From: Isoetes taiwanensis
Lineage: Eukaryota; Streptophyta; Lycopodiopsida; Isoetales; Isoetaceae
Direction of reading: 5' to 3'
NCBI GenBank assembly: GCA_021234155.1
Contig: JAJEKV010000014.1
Location: forward strand, 20,661,513 to 20,725,512
Length of the DNA: 64,000 nt
Shown here piece by piece: positions 31,451-42,426 of this stretch. The notes beneath the pieces are model-generated. The model was not told the origin of the DNA. It ran no database searches and saw only the letters and a program-made list of their open reading frames with translations. Within the stretch, counting starts at the first letter, position 1, and each line of letters begins with the position of its first letter. Position numbers and translations under genes: made by a program.

Positions 31451-31999
31451 CTGAAACGCCAACATTCGGCCACACTTTAGTTTTAAGCAAACAACATGCT
31501 GAACCCTGGAAGACTTGCGCTTTGGAAATACGTGGTTCTTTCCATTTCGTCAAATTACTTACTTAGAAATTCTAGAATGTGCTCAAGGCTTGCCTTCGAA
31601 TATGTTTGAGTTTCTATACCATCTCATCCAACACACTCTATCCTTTCATACGATGAACTTCTGAGGCCAGCTATCGGATTGCTGTTATCAAGCATCTACT
31701 AGAGGCTTCCCTTAAGGCCGAGGAGTCATTCTATCGAATCGAATGAAATGATGTGCTTTTTGGGTTTATCGTTATTAGCTCAAATGGTCCCTCTCCATAT
31801 TCCTTTTTCTACAGCACTCTTATTTTATGGCTGTTAGGGTGCTTTCCCATGGGCAGAAAACCTCCAGGTTTACAAAGGTCTGGTCTGCTATTCCGATGTC
31901 CCCACGATTACTTTTGGACCTGGATCTGACCTCATCCAGGTCCGTTCGTCCGTGGAAAAGCACCTTATTATAAGACACCCTTTTGGGCTCCATGTCATA
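31451..31999. other. Spacer before LINE 2
   Basis: No recognised gene. A minus ORF at 31820-32002 has no family motifs. Confidence 0.4.
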
Positions 32000-32176
32000 C
32001 ATAAGACATGTCTTAGTAGGATTTTTCCATTATATTACTTAGTAAAATTAGTTTTTATTACATTAATATAAGACTTAGTTTTCCATTACATTAATATAGG
32101 ACACGTCTTCTTGATATAAGATGTGTCTTATATTCGCAATTTTCCACTACACAAAAATAAGACATGTCTTATTATT
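32000..32176. repeat. Third palindrome cluster (ATAAGACATGTCTTAT)
   Basis: Perfect ATAAGACATGTCTTAT near 32157. Variants are CATAAGACATGTCTTAG near 32000, ATAAGACTTAG near 32069, AGGACACGTCTTC near 32098 and ATAAGATGTGTCTTAT near 32116, spaced about 40-50 bp within AT-rich DNA containing TTTTCCATTA(C/T)ATTA repeats. It lies just outside the 3' end of LINE 2 and has no gene around it that I can see. Confidence 0.7.
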
Positions 32177-32189
32177 AAAAACAATATTG

Positions 32190-35100
32190 ATATGATATGA
32201 TATGAATTTATCAAGCCAATCAGGCCCTCAGGCCTCTATGGCAAACCATTACAAAAGTTTGAGTAAAATCTAAGCGCACTAATCCAAGGCGCTATTTATA
32301 TCAAAGTTAAGCATTAAATTATACAGATCAATTATATCTGCTCTCTCCTTCCAAACATCTCGAATGTATGTGCTTAAAGTATGTGGTGATACTGCAAAAA
32401 GATCTCTTAAAGTGTTTACCTCTATACCATATTTTTTCCTTATATGTTCATAGGAGGAACATTCCATAAATGTATGATGTTCTGATTCTGGCACTGGTTC
32501 AAAGCATCCAACACAATACCTTTCGTGCAAAGGCGTACCATACCACCTACCTGTCTCAATGTGCAGATGGTGAGAAGAAAGCCTCAATTGAGAGATATAC
32601 ATCCGGTTCTTGCGGCTAATATGTGACATCAAATAATTTTGTTCCTTGTAATCCTGTAGAGAATTAATCTCAGTTAGGTAGAATTGTTTCTTTGTATTAG
32701 CTGTATCCCCAATCTTCCATAGCTTGCTCAGTGCTCTTTCTGTCACAAAAGCTCTTATCTCTGAATATTTTTCCGAATCTGGCCAGGTATTCAAACCAAG
32801 CCATTTTTCTGCCCATTTCAAGGCATCAGCATACCAGCCTTTATTTTTAGATTGCTGCAACGCCATATAGGGGAGCCTATCCTGCTCCATGGCCAAAACT
32901 CTGTTTATATAAGTGATCGTTCTAATCAAAGCTTCAACTTCTAGAGGTAATAGACCTGTCTCAGCAAGCAGCATGCAATATGGAGTCTGAGGCTTAACTC
33001 CAAGTTCAAGGAGCAAAAATCTTTTCTGGACCTGTTCTATTTTATTCCAACCCCTGAGAGAAAGCCCAGGGCCCCAAATTGGGCAACCATAAAGAACAAC
33101 AGGCCTTACCTGAATTCCAAAAAGCAGTCTCCGAATTTGCCAATGCTCAAAATTGTTTGAGTTGCATGTGTGAATCAGACCATAGAGAGCTCTCATCCCT
33201 CCAGATGCACGCTTAAGAGCGGCTGTGAGCCATCTGTAATTACTAGTCATGTCAATTCCTAGATATTTATAAACATGTACCTTTTCAAGCGCCATCCCTC
33301 CAACCTCAAAGATTGTATTGTCTTTACCCCCAATGACCATTATTTTTTATTTTTTCAAATTGATTTGCATTTTTTTCTGCGCGCAAAAAGCGCTTAGTAC
33401 ATTCAAGTGATGTTGCAGCCCACTTCCAGTTTTTGAGATTAGCACAATATCATCTGCAAACAACAGTAATTGGATTGAATACTTACCAAGTTTGGCTCCG
33501 ACACCCCCAAGTCTAGACATCCACCCTTCTAGCTCATCAATGTAAAGACCAAAAAGCGTCGGTGAACAAGGGCATCCTTGTTTTACACCTATTGTATTCT
33601 CTATTTGGTCTGGACCATTGTACGGAAAAGAGAGCTCAATCATAACACGCTTGTATAAACAAAGTACTGATATTGGAGCTCTTTTGGAACCTGCAGCTCA
33701 TTTAATCTGGATACTAGATCTTTGCGTCTAACCCGATCAAAAGCTTTTGTTAAATCAATGAAAGCAATAAATCTTTTATTACCTGGACCTTTCGCTCCCT
33801 CTGCTACAACTCTCAGCGTCACTAAATGGTCTAGTGTAGAGTAATCATGCCTGAAACCTGCTTGCCCATATGCTCGATTTCCACTTTCCTCCGCCCAAAC
33901 TGTTAGTTTGCTTTCTACCATGGATGCATAGAGTTTCGCAAAAACATTGCTAACCAATATTGTGCGGTAATTGTGTACATCATCTTTACTGCCTGCCTTG
34001 TGAATAGGGATCACTCTATTCAAACACCATTTATCTGGAAAACCTTTTTGCAATACTTCATTACATAAATCCACCAGGAGACTACAAAGAAAATCCCCTC
34101 CCCATTTCAGTAGCTCCACGGATAAGCCATCTGAATCACATGCTTTTCCATTCGACATGTGTTGCAATGCAGATTTGACATCATCAACAGAAAATAATGA
34201 CATCAACTCACCAGAGGAGACCATTAAGCCTTTATCTGAGTCTGATCTTGGTATAGTTCTCTGATCAAGTCTAGGAGACTATCTTTGGAGATGTCACCAT
34301 GTGTGGTATGCTTCTTTGTCCGACTCCAAAACTTTTTTGGTTCCAATTCCATTTCATCCATGAGCATTTTATGGTGCATCCTCAGCCAATCCCTCTTTTT
34401 GTGCTTCACCAGATTCTTGTAATACTTTACGGCAGCTTGAGTATCTCTTGCAGTCTTATAAGCGCGTTTAGCATTTAAACAGGCAGTATCAAACCATTTT
34501 CTGTCTTTATATTTTACACTTTTAGTACTGACATATCCAAAAGTGTCTCTTGCTACTCTCATAATAATATCTTGCAATGTATGGCTTTTCTCTTCTATCA
34601 AGGCTGGCCATTCCACATCTGTTAACATCTGTGTTAAACTCTTTTCATATTGCGAAGCAAGCTTATAGCGGATTTTCAGCCTCAAAGGAGGATTCGGATC
34701 TTTAGTAACCTCCTGTACTTTTACGTCTAGAAGTATCATAAGCGGAGCATGGTCGGAGTCCGCGCTTTTGTCCAAGATCCTAAAATCTTTTAGGCATGAC
34801 ATGTAGTCTGGATCTCCTAAAAGCAAATCCACTGAGCTTTTACCATTCGGCTGAAAGCAAGTAAAGCCTTTGGAATGTGGAAAGCTGGCTATGCCATTGC
34901 AGATTACCATGTTAAAAGACTCGCATAAAGAAATAACATGCTCACCCATTTTGTTTCGCACATAATCCGTTGTTTGCCTTGGCCACGCTGCATGCCCATC
35001 CTGTTCTTGAAGCCAAAGAGCATTCTTTTTCCCTGACATCAGAGTTGCTTGTTTGTTGGAAAGCCGTGCATTGAAATCCCCTGTCACATATACAAGCCCT

Positions 35101-35530
35101 TTGTGCCTATAAAGGGATATATCATTAGCAAGATTCTCCAACGGGTCATCAGGATTCAAGTCTGGGTGATTATATATGGATGCAAGAGGATCTAGCGGAG
35201 CAAAATATACCACAGCCACATAAATATCTTTATGACCAGAGTTTAAATGCAACCAGATAAACTGAGAGAAGACATCTTTCTTTATTAGGTAATTGAATTT
35301 TTCAGGCCTTTCCGTACAAAGCATGCTATACCACCCCAACCACGTTGGCTCTGACCACACATATTCCAGACTGAATCAAGAAGATCAAATCCTGGAATTT
35401 CGATCACCCTATTGAATTCATGTTCCCATGTTTCTGTGAAAGCCACTATATCATAATCATGAAAAAGAGTTAAACTGCTTCAAATTTTGTCTTCATTTAG
35501 TCCATGTATGTTCCAAACGAGAAGCCTGAG
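32190..35530 (-). mobile_element. L1-type LINE 2, ORF2 (endonuclease and reverse transcriptase)
   Basis: Minus strand, 5' to 3': endonuclease start LVWNIHGLNEDKI and FTETWEHEF near 35420-35525 (one stop, one shift), GDFNARLSNKQ and SDHAPLMILLDV in 34224-35360. RT in 33347-34224 has GKACDSDGLSVELLKWGGDF, RTILVSNVFAKLYASMVESK, AFIDLTKAFDRV, TIGVKQGCPCSPTLFGLYID and FADD. The post-RT 353-residue ORF at 32279-33340 ends in a C-x2-C…H-x4-C knuckle (CVGCFEPVPESEHHTFMEC). Only about three frameshifts break it, so it is the younger of the two LINEs. The 3' tail has TATCA repeats (ATATCATATCATATCA) near 32196-32211. Confidence 0.85.
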
Positions 35531-35542
35531 GACCTGAGATCC

Positions 35543-36268
35543 CTATGCCTTGTTTCGGATCACCAGTTTATTGTTTACTATGTATACAATTTTGCCTTCA
35601 TCCCTTAATCGTTTCATCTCATTGAGCATTTGCTTTCTTTCCTTTTGCTGTACAACTGTCAGATCATCATTCAACCAGATCTTTTGACCTTTCAAGTGGC
35701 TTCTATGCTGAATTAATCTATTTCGTGCATCTACATCTGTGAATCTGATTAAGATCGGCCGTATTTTACCTTCATTCTTCTTACCAATGCGGCGACAATG
35801 TAATACTCCTGGATTTGATAAAAACATGGTGTCCTTGAAGAAGACATCCACCACTTCAGATATTTTCTCTTCGTCCTTTTCTTCTATACCTGCTAATATC
35901 AGATTCTTTGCTCTGGCTGCCCGCTCTTCATGTTCTGCAATTCTTTCTTGCTCCTGTGCAAATAAGCTCTGTACATGCGCTTCAATATTGGAAGTGATCT
36001 TAGTCACCATTTGCTCCTGGCTCATTTCTTCAGAACCTACATCCTCTTCGTTTTCCTCTTGATTCTCTTGGATATCTTCCACAATACCCTTTACTTCATG
36101 AACACCCTGTTTCAAACACTTCATTTCCTCTCTCACTGCCTGCATTTCCTCTCTCAGCAGTCTATTATAAGCAACAAAAACATAAACTCTTTTTGCCAAC
36201 GCATCCCTTCTTGCAGTGTTTTCTAGAACTAGTTCTTCTTCAACATTTTTCTCATTCCAATTTTCCAC
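35543..36268 (-). mobile_element. L1-type LINE 2, ORF1, intact 241 residues
   Basis: Long acidic coiled coil (LLREEMQAVREEMKCLKQG, IVEDIQENQEENEEDVG), then HEERAARAKNLILAGIEEKD, HCRRIGKKNEGKIRPILIRF and KIVYIVNNKLVIRNKA. This is the RNA-binding L1 ORF1p layout, homologous residue for residue to LINE 1 ORF1. It ends a few bases before the ORF2 start. The 5' end abuts sequence that reads as the C-terminus of the Harbinger transposase (about 36300), so the LINE is probably 5'-truncated into that gene. Confidence 0.8.
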
Positions 36269-36289
36269 TCCTTCTGAGAGTTCTCATTT

Positions 36290-37498
36290 GGGTGTGCACT
36301 TACTGCGCCTCGTTCACGGAATGCCTCCCTTGCACTTGCCTCATTTGCTTCTAACTCTGCGGCTGCCTCAGTGACCCAATCCTCATCAAATGCCTCTTAT
36401 ATATAATGCATAAATTATGCATTACCAAGCAAGCGCTACATTAATTGGTACATGCTTTAGATGTGTCTCTGTCTTCTTCAATAGTATGCGGAATCGTGCT
36501 TTTAGTATCCCAAAGGCCCGCTCCACAGACATTCTAGTGCTTGATTGGATGAAATTCCAATGTTTTTCATGATCCTTAAATCCAGTACCTTTGTTGATAA
36601 ATGGTGTCAATAACCAAAGCCTAAGAGTGTATCCAGCATCACCAAGCAAACAATAGTTCTTCATTTCACCAGACTCGAATTTAGCATAAGCTGTTGTTCT
36701 TTGCATTAAAGCACAATCATGCATGCTTCCAGCTCACCCAATATCATAGTCCCATATCAAGCATCTTGAATCCACAATGGCCTGCAGAAGTATAGAATAG
36801 AACCCTTTCCTATTGTAATAGTTTGCACCATGGTCAACTGGAGCTGTGATAGGAATATGACTACCATCTACTGTCTCAATTACATTTGGAATGCCTTGTT
36901 TTGCCTCATATGCAATAGCGAACTCTTTGCACTGCTTTTCATTTGGCCAATGTAATCCACAGTGCAATTCTCTCATTTTTAGCTTGATAGCTCGACTAAG
37001 TTCCAAAACACATCTATGCACCGTTGTAGTGCCAACTCCATAAAGTTCTGCTACACAGTCCAATGTAGATCCAGTAGCTAGGCGTGTCAATGCAATGGCA
37101 ACCTTTTTTGGCACTTCTATTGCCATACGCATATTGGTATCTTGTTTCAATAGGACAGGGTGCAAAATATCACAAACCCATTGAAAGGTTGCTCTAGAAA
37201 CCCTCATTCTTTGTCGAAACATTCTATCTGTGTGGTTCACTGATAGAATGTTCTCGTAGAAGCCCTCGACCCGCTTATGCACCCAACAAATAGGCTTTGC
37301 CCTCTTCATGAAAGGCATATAGCTTACTAATACAATCACCTGCATACACACCTTCATATATCTTGTTGATGGCCGTGCATCATTAGGCCTCAACAACTCT
37401 AGCATGATGAAAACATGAAGTGCTTGGCAAATTTGAAGTAGACCCTTCTGCGTAGTCAGATCCATGCCGAAGGATATGACCTGTAAGTGTTGAAGCAA
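36290..37498 (-). mobile_element. PIF/Harbinger transposase
   Basis: Minus strand. N-terminal half 37498-36734: MFRQRMRVSRATFQWVCDIL, MAIEVPKKVAIALTRLATGS, YGVGTTTVHRCVLEL and VDGSHIPITAP (first catalytic Asp). A TGA then replaces a Trp codon (IG-stop-AGSMHD), and the same frame continues with LLGDAGYTLRLWLLTPF (second Asp) and MSVERAFGILKARFRIL (Glu), giving the DDE triad. After a stop near 36420 a tail DEDWVTEAAAELEANEASAR leads to the LINE junction. Cut-and-paste transposase, inactive because of the stop unless read through. It pairs with the Myb-like ORF to the right. Confidence 0.85.
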
Positions 37499-37945
37499 AT
37501 AAACACATTCAGCGCAAGTAGAGCATCAATAAATAGAGAATGGTACGTGCATATGGGAATGAAACAAAACATTGTAATAGCATCACCTAGTGGAACACTA
37601 ATTTTGACAATAAACAAGTAGTACTTCATTGGAAACACAACTAGTGAGAATGATTTGACAATTGAAAAACAATTGTTACTTCATTAAGAACAAAGTTGAC
37701 TGTTGGCGAACAGAAGACTAGTTTAACAACTCAAATTGGCACTACTGCAGTTTCTCAAAAAGGCCTTGCAAACTTTGAGATATTCCCTTCAGCATATTCA
37801 ATTTTTCCTTCTCAAGTGCAAGGTTGTCATCCTGGGCCTTTTCACTTATTTCAGTCATTTTTTTTAATTGCCAAAGCAACTTCAGATGCTGCACCTTTTG
37901 CTTTTCTCTTTTTCTTTGGATTTACGTCTTTCTTCTCACCTGGTG
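37499..37945. other. Spacer between the two Harbinger genes
   Basis: No coding motifs are seen beyond a poor continuation of the transposase 5' region; probably intron or promoter of the element. Confidence 0.4.
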
Positions 37946-38716
37946 TCAACCTCTTACCCCCATCTTCTTTGTCAATGTACTATTCTTCCCACCTTCTGTC
38001 TCAACAATGTCAACCTCTTCCGTATTTTCTGCCATGGGTGTATTAGCATCTATGACGCTATCATGAGCATAACAAACAACTTGAGCACGTTCACTCATGT
38101 ACCGGTCTATTAGATCAAACCACTTACACTTCTCAGATCTTTCTGCACCTGAGAGATTATTTTGGGCCTTGTCTTGTTTATAGTCTCCATAAACTGCTTG
38201 CCACTTCTTTCTACATCCATCAGCATCTTTGTCCACGTCTGGACATCGTGCCACTAACTACAAGCACAATTTTTGCCAAATATCAAAACCCTGTTTTCCA
38301 GCTTTGGTAATGAACTCTTCGTCATTTCTCCACGTAAATGGATTAGGGCAACCACCCAATAATCTTTCCAGTTTGTGCCTCTTCCTTTCTCCACATCTCC
38401 AACAGGTGTTTTAGCAGGCTCCTTCACTTTTCTTCCACGAGGTTTTTTCTTTTGATCCGATTCTTGAACAATTTCAGTAAGGTTTTGGTTTGGCTCGTTT
38501 ACAATAAGGGGGCTAGCATAAGGGTATGCTTGAGGGATAGAGGATCGTCTTGCAACTGGCCATGTGAAAATGCATGAAATGAGACAGATAATTTGGAAGT
38601 GGCAGAGAAGGTTGTGAGGAAGGTATTTCTTGAGATTCAGAGTCCTCAAGGCTTTGGGTATAAGGGTAGGATGAATATCCTTGAGGCATGTAGGAGTAAC
38701 CATCAAATCCATCCAT
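37946..38716 (-). mobile_element. PIF/Harbinger Myb-like partner protein
   Basis: Minus strand from ATG at 38716: MDGFDGYSYMPQGYSSYPYT, Pro/Ser-rich, KKKPRGRKVKEPAKTPVGD, RGTNWKDYWVVALIHLRGEM, (shift) EEFITKAGKQGFDIWQKLC, PDVDKDADGCRKKWQAVYGD and CKWFDLIDRYMSER. The W-x(n)-W-x(n)-W/Y spacing is a trihelix/Myb-like DNA-binding domain, the second protein that Harbinger transposases need for nuclear import and end binding. Two frameshifts break it. The C-terminal part is Lys-rich. Confidence 0.75.
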
Positions 38717-39039
38717 GGCAGATATCTGGGAATATAAAATGGCAAATAAAGAAAAAAGAAGAATAATAAGATCAAAGTTAAAGTGCAAAAAAGAAAAAAG
38801 CAATGATCACAACATTTACAAGATACAAATTCACTACTTGAAAATTCTACCAATATAAAAAAGATCACAACATTGACATGTCTTAAAATTAATATTTGCA
38901 AAAGATTGAAAGAAGAAGATGCAAAAACCAATTGGCAGAATATTTTTGTTAATATTAATAATAATAATATGTCTCCAGGCATCTTCCCCCTTTCTGTGGT
39001 TGCCTTTGTATACTCATGGACAACTACACAAATAAGTAT
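38717..39039. other. Spacer, probable outer end of the Harbinger element
   Basis: AT-rich. I could not identify terminal inverted repeats with confidence. Confidence 0.35.
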
Positions 39040-39221
39040 ATGTTTTAAGTCAATAGGTGCCCTGGCACATTAAAAAGAGCAACTTAAATTTTGACCTAAA
39101 ATTGCCCAAACTATAAATAGACCTAGACCCCCCTCATTTGTAGGTTTCCTGTTTAGAAAATTGCTCCCGCTTTTTGAGGCGATTTTTGGGCGCCCGACCT
39201 CTGATCGACGAGTCGTAAGAC
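39040..39221 (+). promoter_or_regulatory. Promoter/leader of the H3-like gene
   Basis: AATTGCCCAAACTATAAATAG (TATA about 39108-39115) followed by ATTGCTCCCG…GAGGCGATTTTT leads to the ATG at 39222. The same order (TTGCCCAA, CTATAAATAGG, TTGCTCCCGACCTTCTAGG, GCGATCTT) recurs at 41066-41190 before the next ORF. Confidence 0.55.
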
Positions 39222-40512
39222 ATGGCGAGAACCAAACAGACCGCTCGGGTTCCTCAAGGAGACGAAACGGCCAGCGCCCAACTTCAGCAGATGCTTCGGG
39301 AGCGTCTTCTTGCGAGAGGAGACCAACCTTCATCAAGTGAGGGGACAATTTCAGAGGAGCACAATGAGGAGGGATCCCAGTAGAGAGCACAAGATAACCT
39401 GACCGACATCATCGACCAGGAGATAGACCAACAGATAGACGAGACGGCAGAGGTGCACTTGGAGGCCTTGACAGAAGTGCTCGAGGAAATAGAAGGCGGC
39501 GACGAAATCCAAAGAGTCCTCGAGCAGATGGAGAAAGAGAAACAAGAAAGAGCCGAGAAGGAGCGAGAGGCAAAGGCGCAGGAGGAGCAGAGGGAGCCCA
39601 CCCCCGAGCCAACTGCGGAAGAACAGCTTGAAGCTTGGATCAAGCTGCATGAGGCGAAAGAACGGCACAGGGAGAAGAAAAAGGCGGAGAAGAAGAGGAA
39701 AAGAGAAGAAAAGGAGGCCAAGGAGGCCAAAGAAAAGAAGAAACGGAAGGGCAAGAACGTGGAGGAGCCCAAAAGGAAGACAAAGAAGACCCCCAACGTC
39801 AAGGTCGTCATCACGGAACGGCCAGCCGACCAGCTAGCCCGTCTCCTCCGATGACTCAGACGACGAGGATTTCAATCCTCATCTTGAAGGTGGGAGTTCC
39901 TCCAAGAGCCTAGGTGAAGGTCAGGGAGACCAGGAGTAGGCGGACCCAAATGAACAAGTGCAGGAACCTCCGCCCTACCCGACTTAGGATAAGAAGAAGC
40001 AGTCGCGACCTGCCCGGGAATCTTACGTGATAGACCCTATCAAGGTCTATCAGAAGAAACTGAAGGAGCACCAGCAGTACATGAAGAAATGGGAGGCCTA
40101 CAACTCCTATTATCAGGCGAATAAGGTCACATTTGTCACAGGTGGACGGCCATCGAAGAAGCAGACCCTAAAGCCACCGCTAAAGAAGCCCGTACCTCCA
40201 AAGAAGCCACCGAAAAGGAAAGCCCACTCGAAGCTGAATCGAGCAATCAAGGAGATCCGGCACTTCCAGAGGAGTTTCGGCTTTCTTATCCCCCATGCTC
40301 CCTTCGCCAGGCTCGTAAAAGAAGTCGTGCAAGAATTCGACACCAGCATGAGAGTAACGGGCGAGATGCTGCTAGCATTACAGGAAGCAACTGAGCAGAA
40401 GCTGGTGCAGCATTTTGAAGACTCAACAGCTTGCACAGTACACGCCAAGAGAGTAACTCTAATGAAGAAAGATATGCACTTGTCCAGTCATATTAACGGA
40501 GAGCCTTATTAA
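39222..40512 (+). pseudogene. Histone H3-tail/H3-fold fusion gene inside the retroelement region
   Basis: ATG at 39222 opens MARTKQTAR, identical to the first nine residues of histone H3, then departs (VPQGDETASAQ). It continues as a long acidic then Lys/Glu-rich coiled-coil-like region (39384-39840), a linker, KKPVPPKKPPKRKAHSKLNR, and an H3-like fold: EIRHFQRSFGFLIPHAPFAR, LVKEVVQEFDTSMRV, LLALQEATEQKLVQHFEDST and HAKRVTLMKKDMHLSSHING at 40230-40512. TAG stops at 39381, 39937 and 39985 each fit CAG to TAG, and one frameshift lies near 39838; otherwise the frame is kept over 430 codons. It is far longer than H3 (about 135 residues). It is a captured H3 turned element protein, or a centromere-type H3 variant caught in the element. 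Inference: the tail could attract readers or writers of H3. Confidence 0.75.
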
Positions 40513-40994
40513 TTTTGTAAATCATAAATTTTGTGAATACAAAGTGTTTTTGAGTAAATTATAAGTGTATGAATGTACTTAATTAAGTTGAGTTAGCAAG
40601 TAATGGCTTTTGTTTTAGTCAAATTGGTCATATTTAGACCGATTAGTGAGAATTGTCTCACACTGTGCGCCAGAGCACCAACCTAAATTTTAAGTCGAGC
40701 CCTGGGCGCGCAATGTAAGACTTTCACACCAAAAGTGGCCCAAAACACCTCCAAATCGACCAAATAAGGGGTCAATCTTGCCTAACTCGATGAGACTAGT
40801 ATGTTTTGACCCTTAGTTTGCCCAGATTGGACAAGCATTGACCAACTTGGGCCAATTGTCTCACACTATGCGCCAGAGGCCTAACCTAAATTTTAGGTCG
40901 AGCCCCAGACGCACAATGTGAGACCTTCAAGCATTTTCTCCAGCATGCCACACCCAATTGACCTCTAGTTTGTTGCAATAGGTTCATTAGATAG
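40513..40994. repeat. Two copies of a hairpin-forming repeat in the spacer
   Basis: GAATTGTCTCACACTGTGCG (about 40650) and AATTGTCTCACACTATGCG (about 40855) each run through AACCTAAATTTTA(A/G)GTCGAGCCC to a reverse-complement arm (CGCACAATGTGAGAC). The copies are about 205 bp apart and each is roughly 75 bp. Confidence 0.65.
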
Positions 40995-41238
40995 TCCTAG
41001 TCATGCTCAAACCCTCAAATTAGCCTTCCAATCCCCATTTGGACCTCAAAATAGGTCAGAATTGCCCAACCCTGAGAGTTTTTCAAGTCATCCAAAAATT
41101 AGGGTTTTCCCTTTGTCTATAAATAGGCCCCCATTTCTCACTTGGCATCCTACAAGTTTGCTCCCGACCTTCTAGGCGATCTTCCAGCTCCCTGAAGCGC
41201 TTTTGCATCTGTTTGTTAGTCCAATCCCCTCTAGATCC
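40995..41238 (+). promoter_or_regulatory. Promoter/leader of the 385-residue ORF
   Basis: CTATAAATAGGCCC (about 41119) and GTTTGCTCCCGACC…GGCGATCTT before the ATG at 41239. A diverged duplicate of the leader at 39040-39221. Confidence 0.5.
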
Positions 41239-42393
41239 ATGGCAGCTGCTGATTTTAGGCGATGGTACAACGCCAGTGCCCATGCAGCCGAGGCTGATGT
41301 CAATGTAATTTTTCAAGTTTTTCGGAAAGAGATAGATGTCCAAGCCACGTTGCAAGCAACCCCAGCTTACATAGAAGTCATGACCAAATTCCAAGCTAAA
41401 GTAGGACCATCCCTAGTACAGCTCCCCCCTTGCACAGGATATTTTGTCCCTAGGCAGTCCCTCCAAGTAGCCTTAGGTGATGTCCCCAACATTGCCAAAT
41501 ATCTGACCAATAAAGCTACTAGGTTGCCAGACTACATGGTCTTGACAGCTAATAGAAACAAGTATTTTTCCTACACCGCTGCCCTAGCCATCTTTCTTTC
41601 ACACCGGGCCCAGAACCCCATTGGGGAAACCTCTATCCCTCCCATGGATGTAGACCCCTTAGCCTCCTCAGCAGAGGGTCAGCTCCTACTGCAGTATCAA
41701 GCGGAACAAGAAGGAAGAGCAGATGATGAAGCGGTCGACTCAGACAACGAAGACTATGTCGAGCTCGACCCCGAAGAAGAGCGCCAGCTAGCAGAACAGG
41801 AGATGCCAATTTTCGAACAGGACCGGAAGACCCTCAGAATCGCTCCCCTGCTCGGGCTAGGTATCACAAGCCTAGCCCCCATCATCATTGACGGCCAGGA
41901 GTACTTGCTCCTTAGTAACATCCAGAACCTCCCCGAATGCAGAGACAGGGAGTACCGACTCGACGAGTTGCTGTATCTTCTGCGGCAACAGCCAGATCTG
42001 GATGACCTCATCGACCGGGAAGCTTTCGACTTCCCAATCCAGGTCAGAGAAGCCGACACCTATACAGGGGAGTCGACTTCAGATATTCAGGCGTACAGCA
42101 GCATCCGCCAAATGATGGAAGCTCGGGACCTGCCGTCTGAAGAAGAGTTTTATGCCATTCAAGAACGGATGGGGATCCGTGGCAAGACCACGAACATTTT
42201 GATGTCGAGTCCTTCGACACCAACCCCCACGGGTGTTCAGAGAAGAGGCGAGATCGACCTGCGGCGAATTACATCAACAGTCAGGGACTATGGAGATATC
42301 ACAGAGATCGACGCCGATGAGTATGCGGGAAGACATAGAGCCGGTGCTCGAGAAGACAACGAGTCAACAGCAGGGGCAGGGACAGGTCGCTGA
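41239..42393 (+). CDS. Element-associated ORF, 384 residues, unknown function
   Basis: Uninterrupted from MAAADFRRWYNASAHAAEAD to TGA at 42391. The N-terminal half is ordered (IEVMTKFQAKVGPSLVQLP, YFVPRQSLQVALGDVPNIAK, YFSYTAALAIFLSHRAQ). The middle is acidic (DNEDYVELDPEEERQ). A globular part reads TLRIAPLLGLGITSLAPIII and REYRLDELLYLLRQQPDLDD, and the tail is charged. No known gag, capsid or histone motif is clear. An open frame of this length beside decayed neighbours suggests recent constraint or chance. It has its own TATA-type leader. Confidence 0.6.
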   Translation: MAAADFRRWYNASAHAAEADVNVIFQVFRKEIDVQATLQATPAYIEVMTKFQAKVGPSLVQLPPCTGYFVPRQSLQVALGDVPNIAKYLTNKATRLPDYMVLTANRNKYFSYTAALAIFLSHRAQNPIGETSIPPMDVDPLASSAEGQLLLQYQAEQEGRADDEAVDSDNEDYVELDPEEERQLAEQEMPIFEQDRKTLRIAPLLGLGITSLAPIIIDGQEYLLLSNIQNLPECRDREYRLDELLYLLRQQPDLDDLIDREAFDFPIQVREADTYTGESTSDIQAYSSIRQMMEARDLPSEEEFYAIQERMGIRGKTTNILMSSPSTPTPTGVQRRGEIDLRRITSTVRDYGDITEIDADEYAGRHRAGAREDNESTAGAGTGR

Positions 42394-42426
42394 GGTACTA
42401 TCTTCCTCTGCTGATGGACGAGAATA

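Noticed and set aside
39284-39814. 176-residue Ser/Phe-rich minus ORF
   Set aside because: Antisense shadow of the Lys/Glu-rich linker of the H3-like gene.
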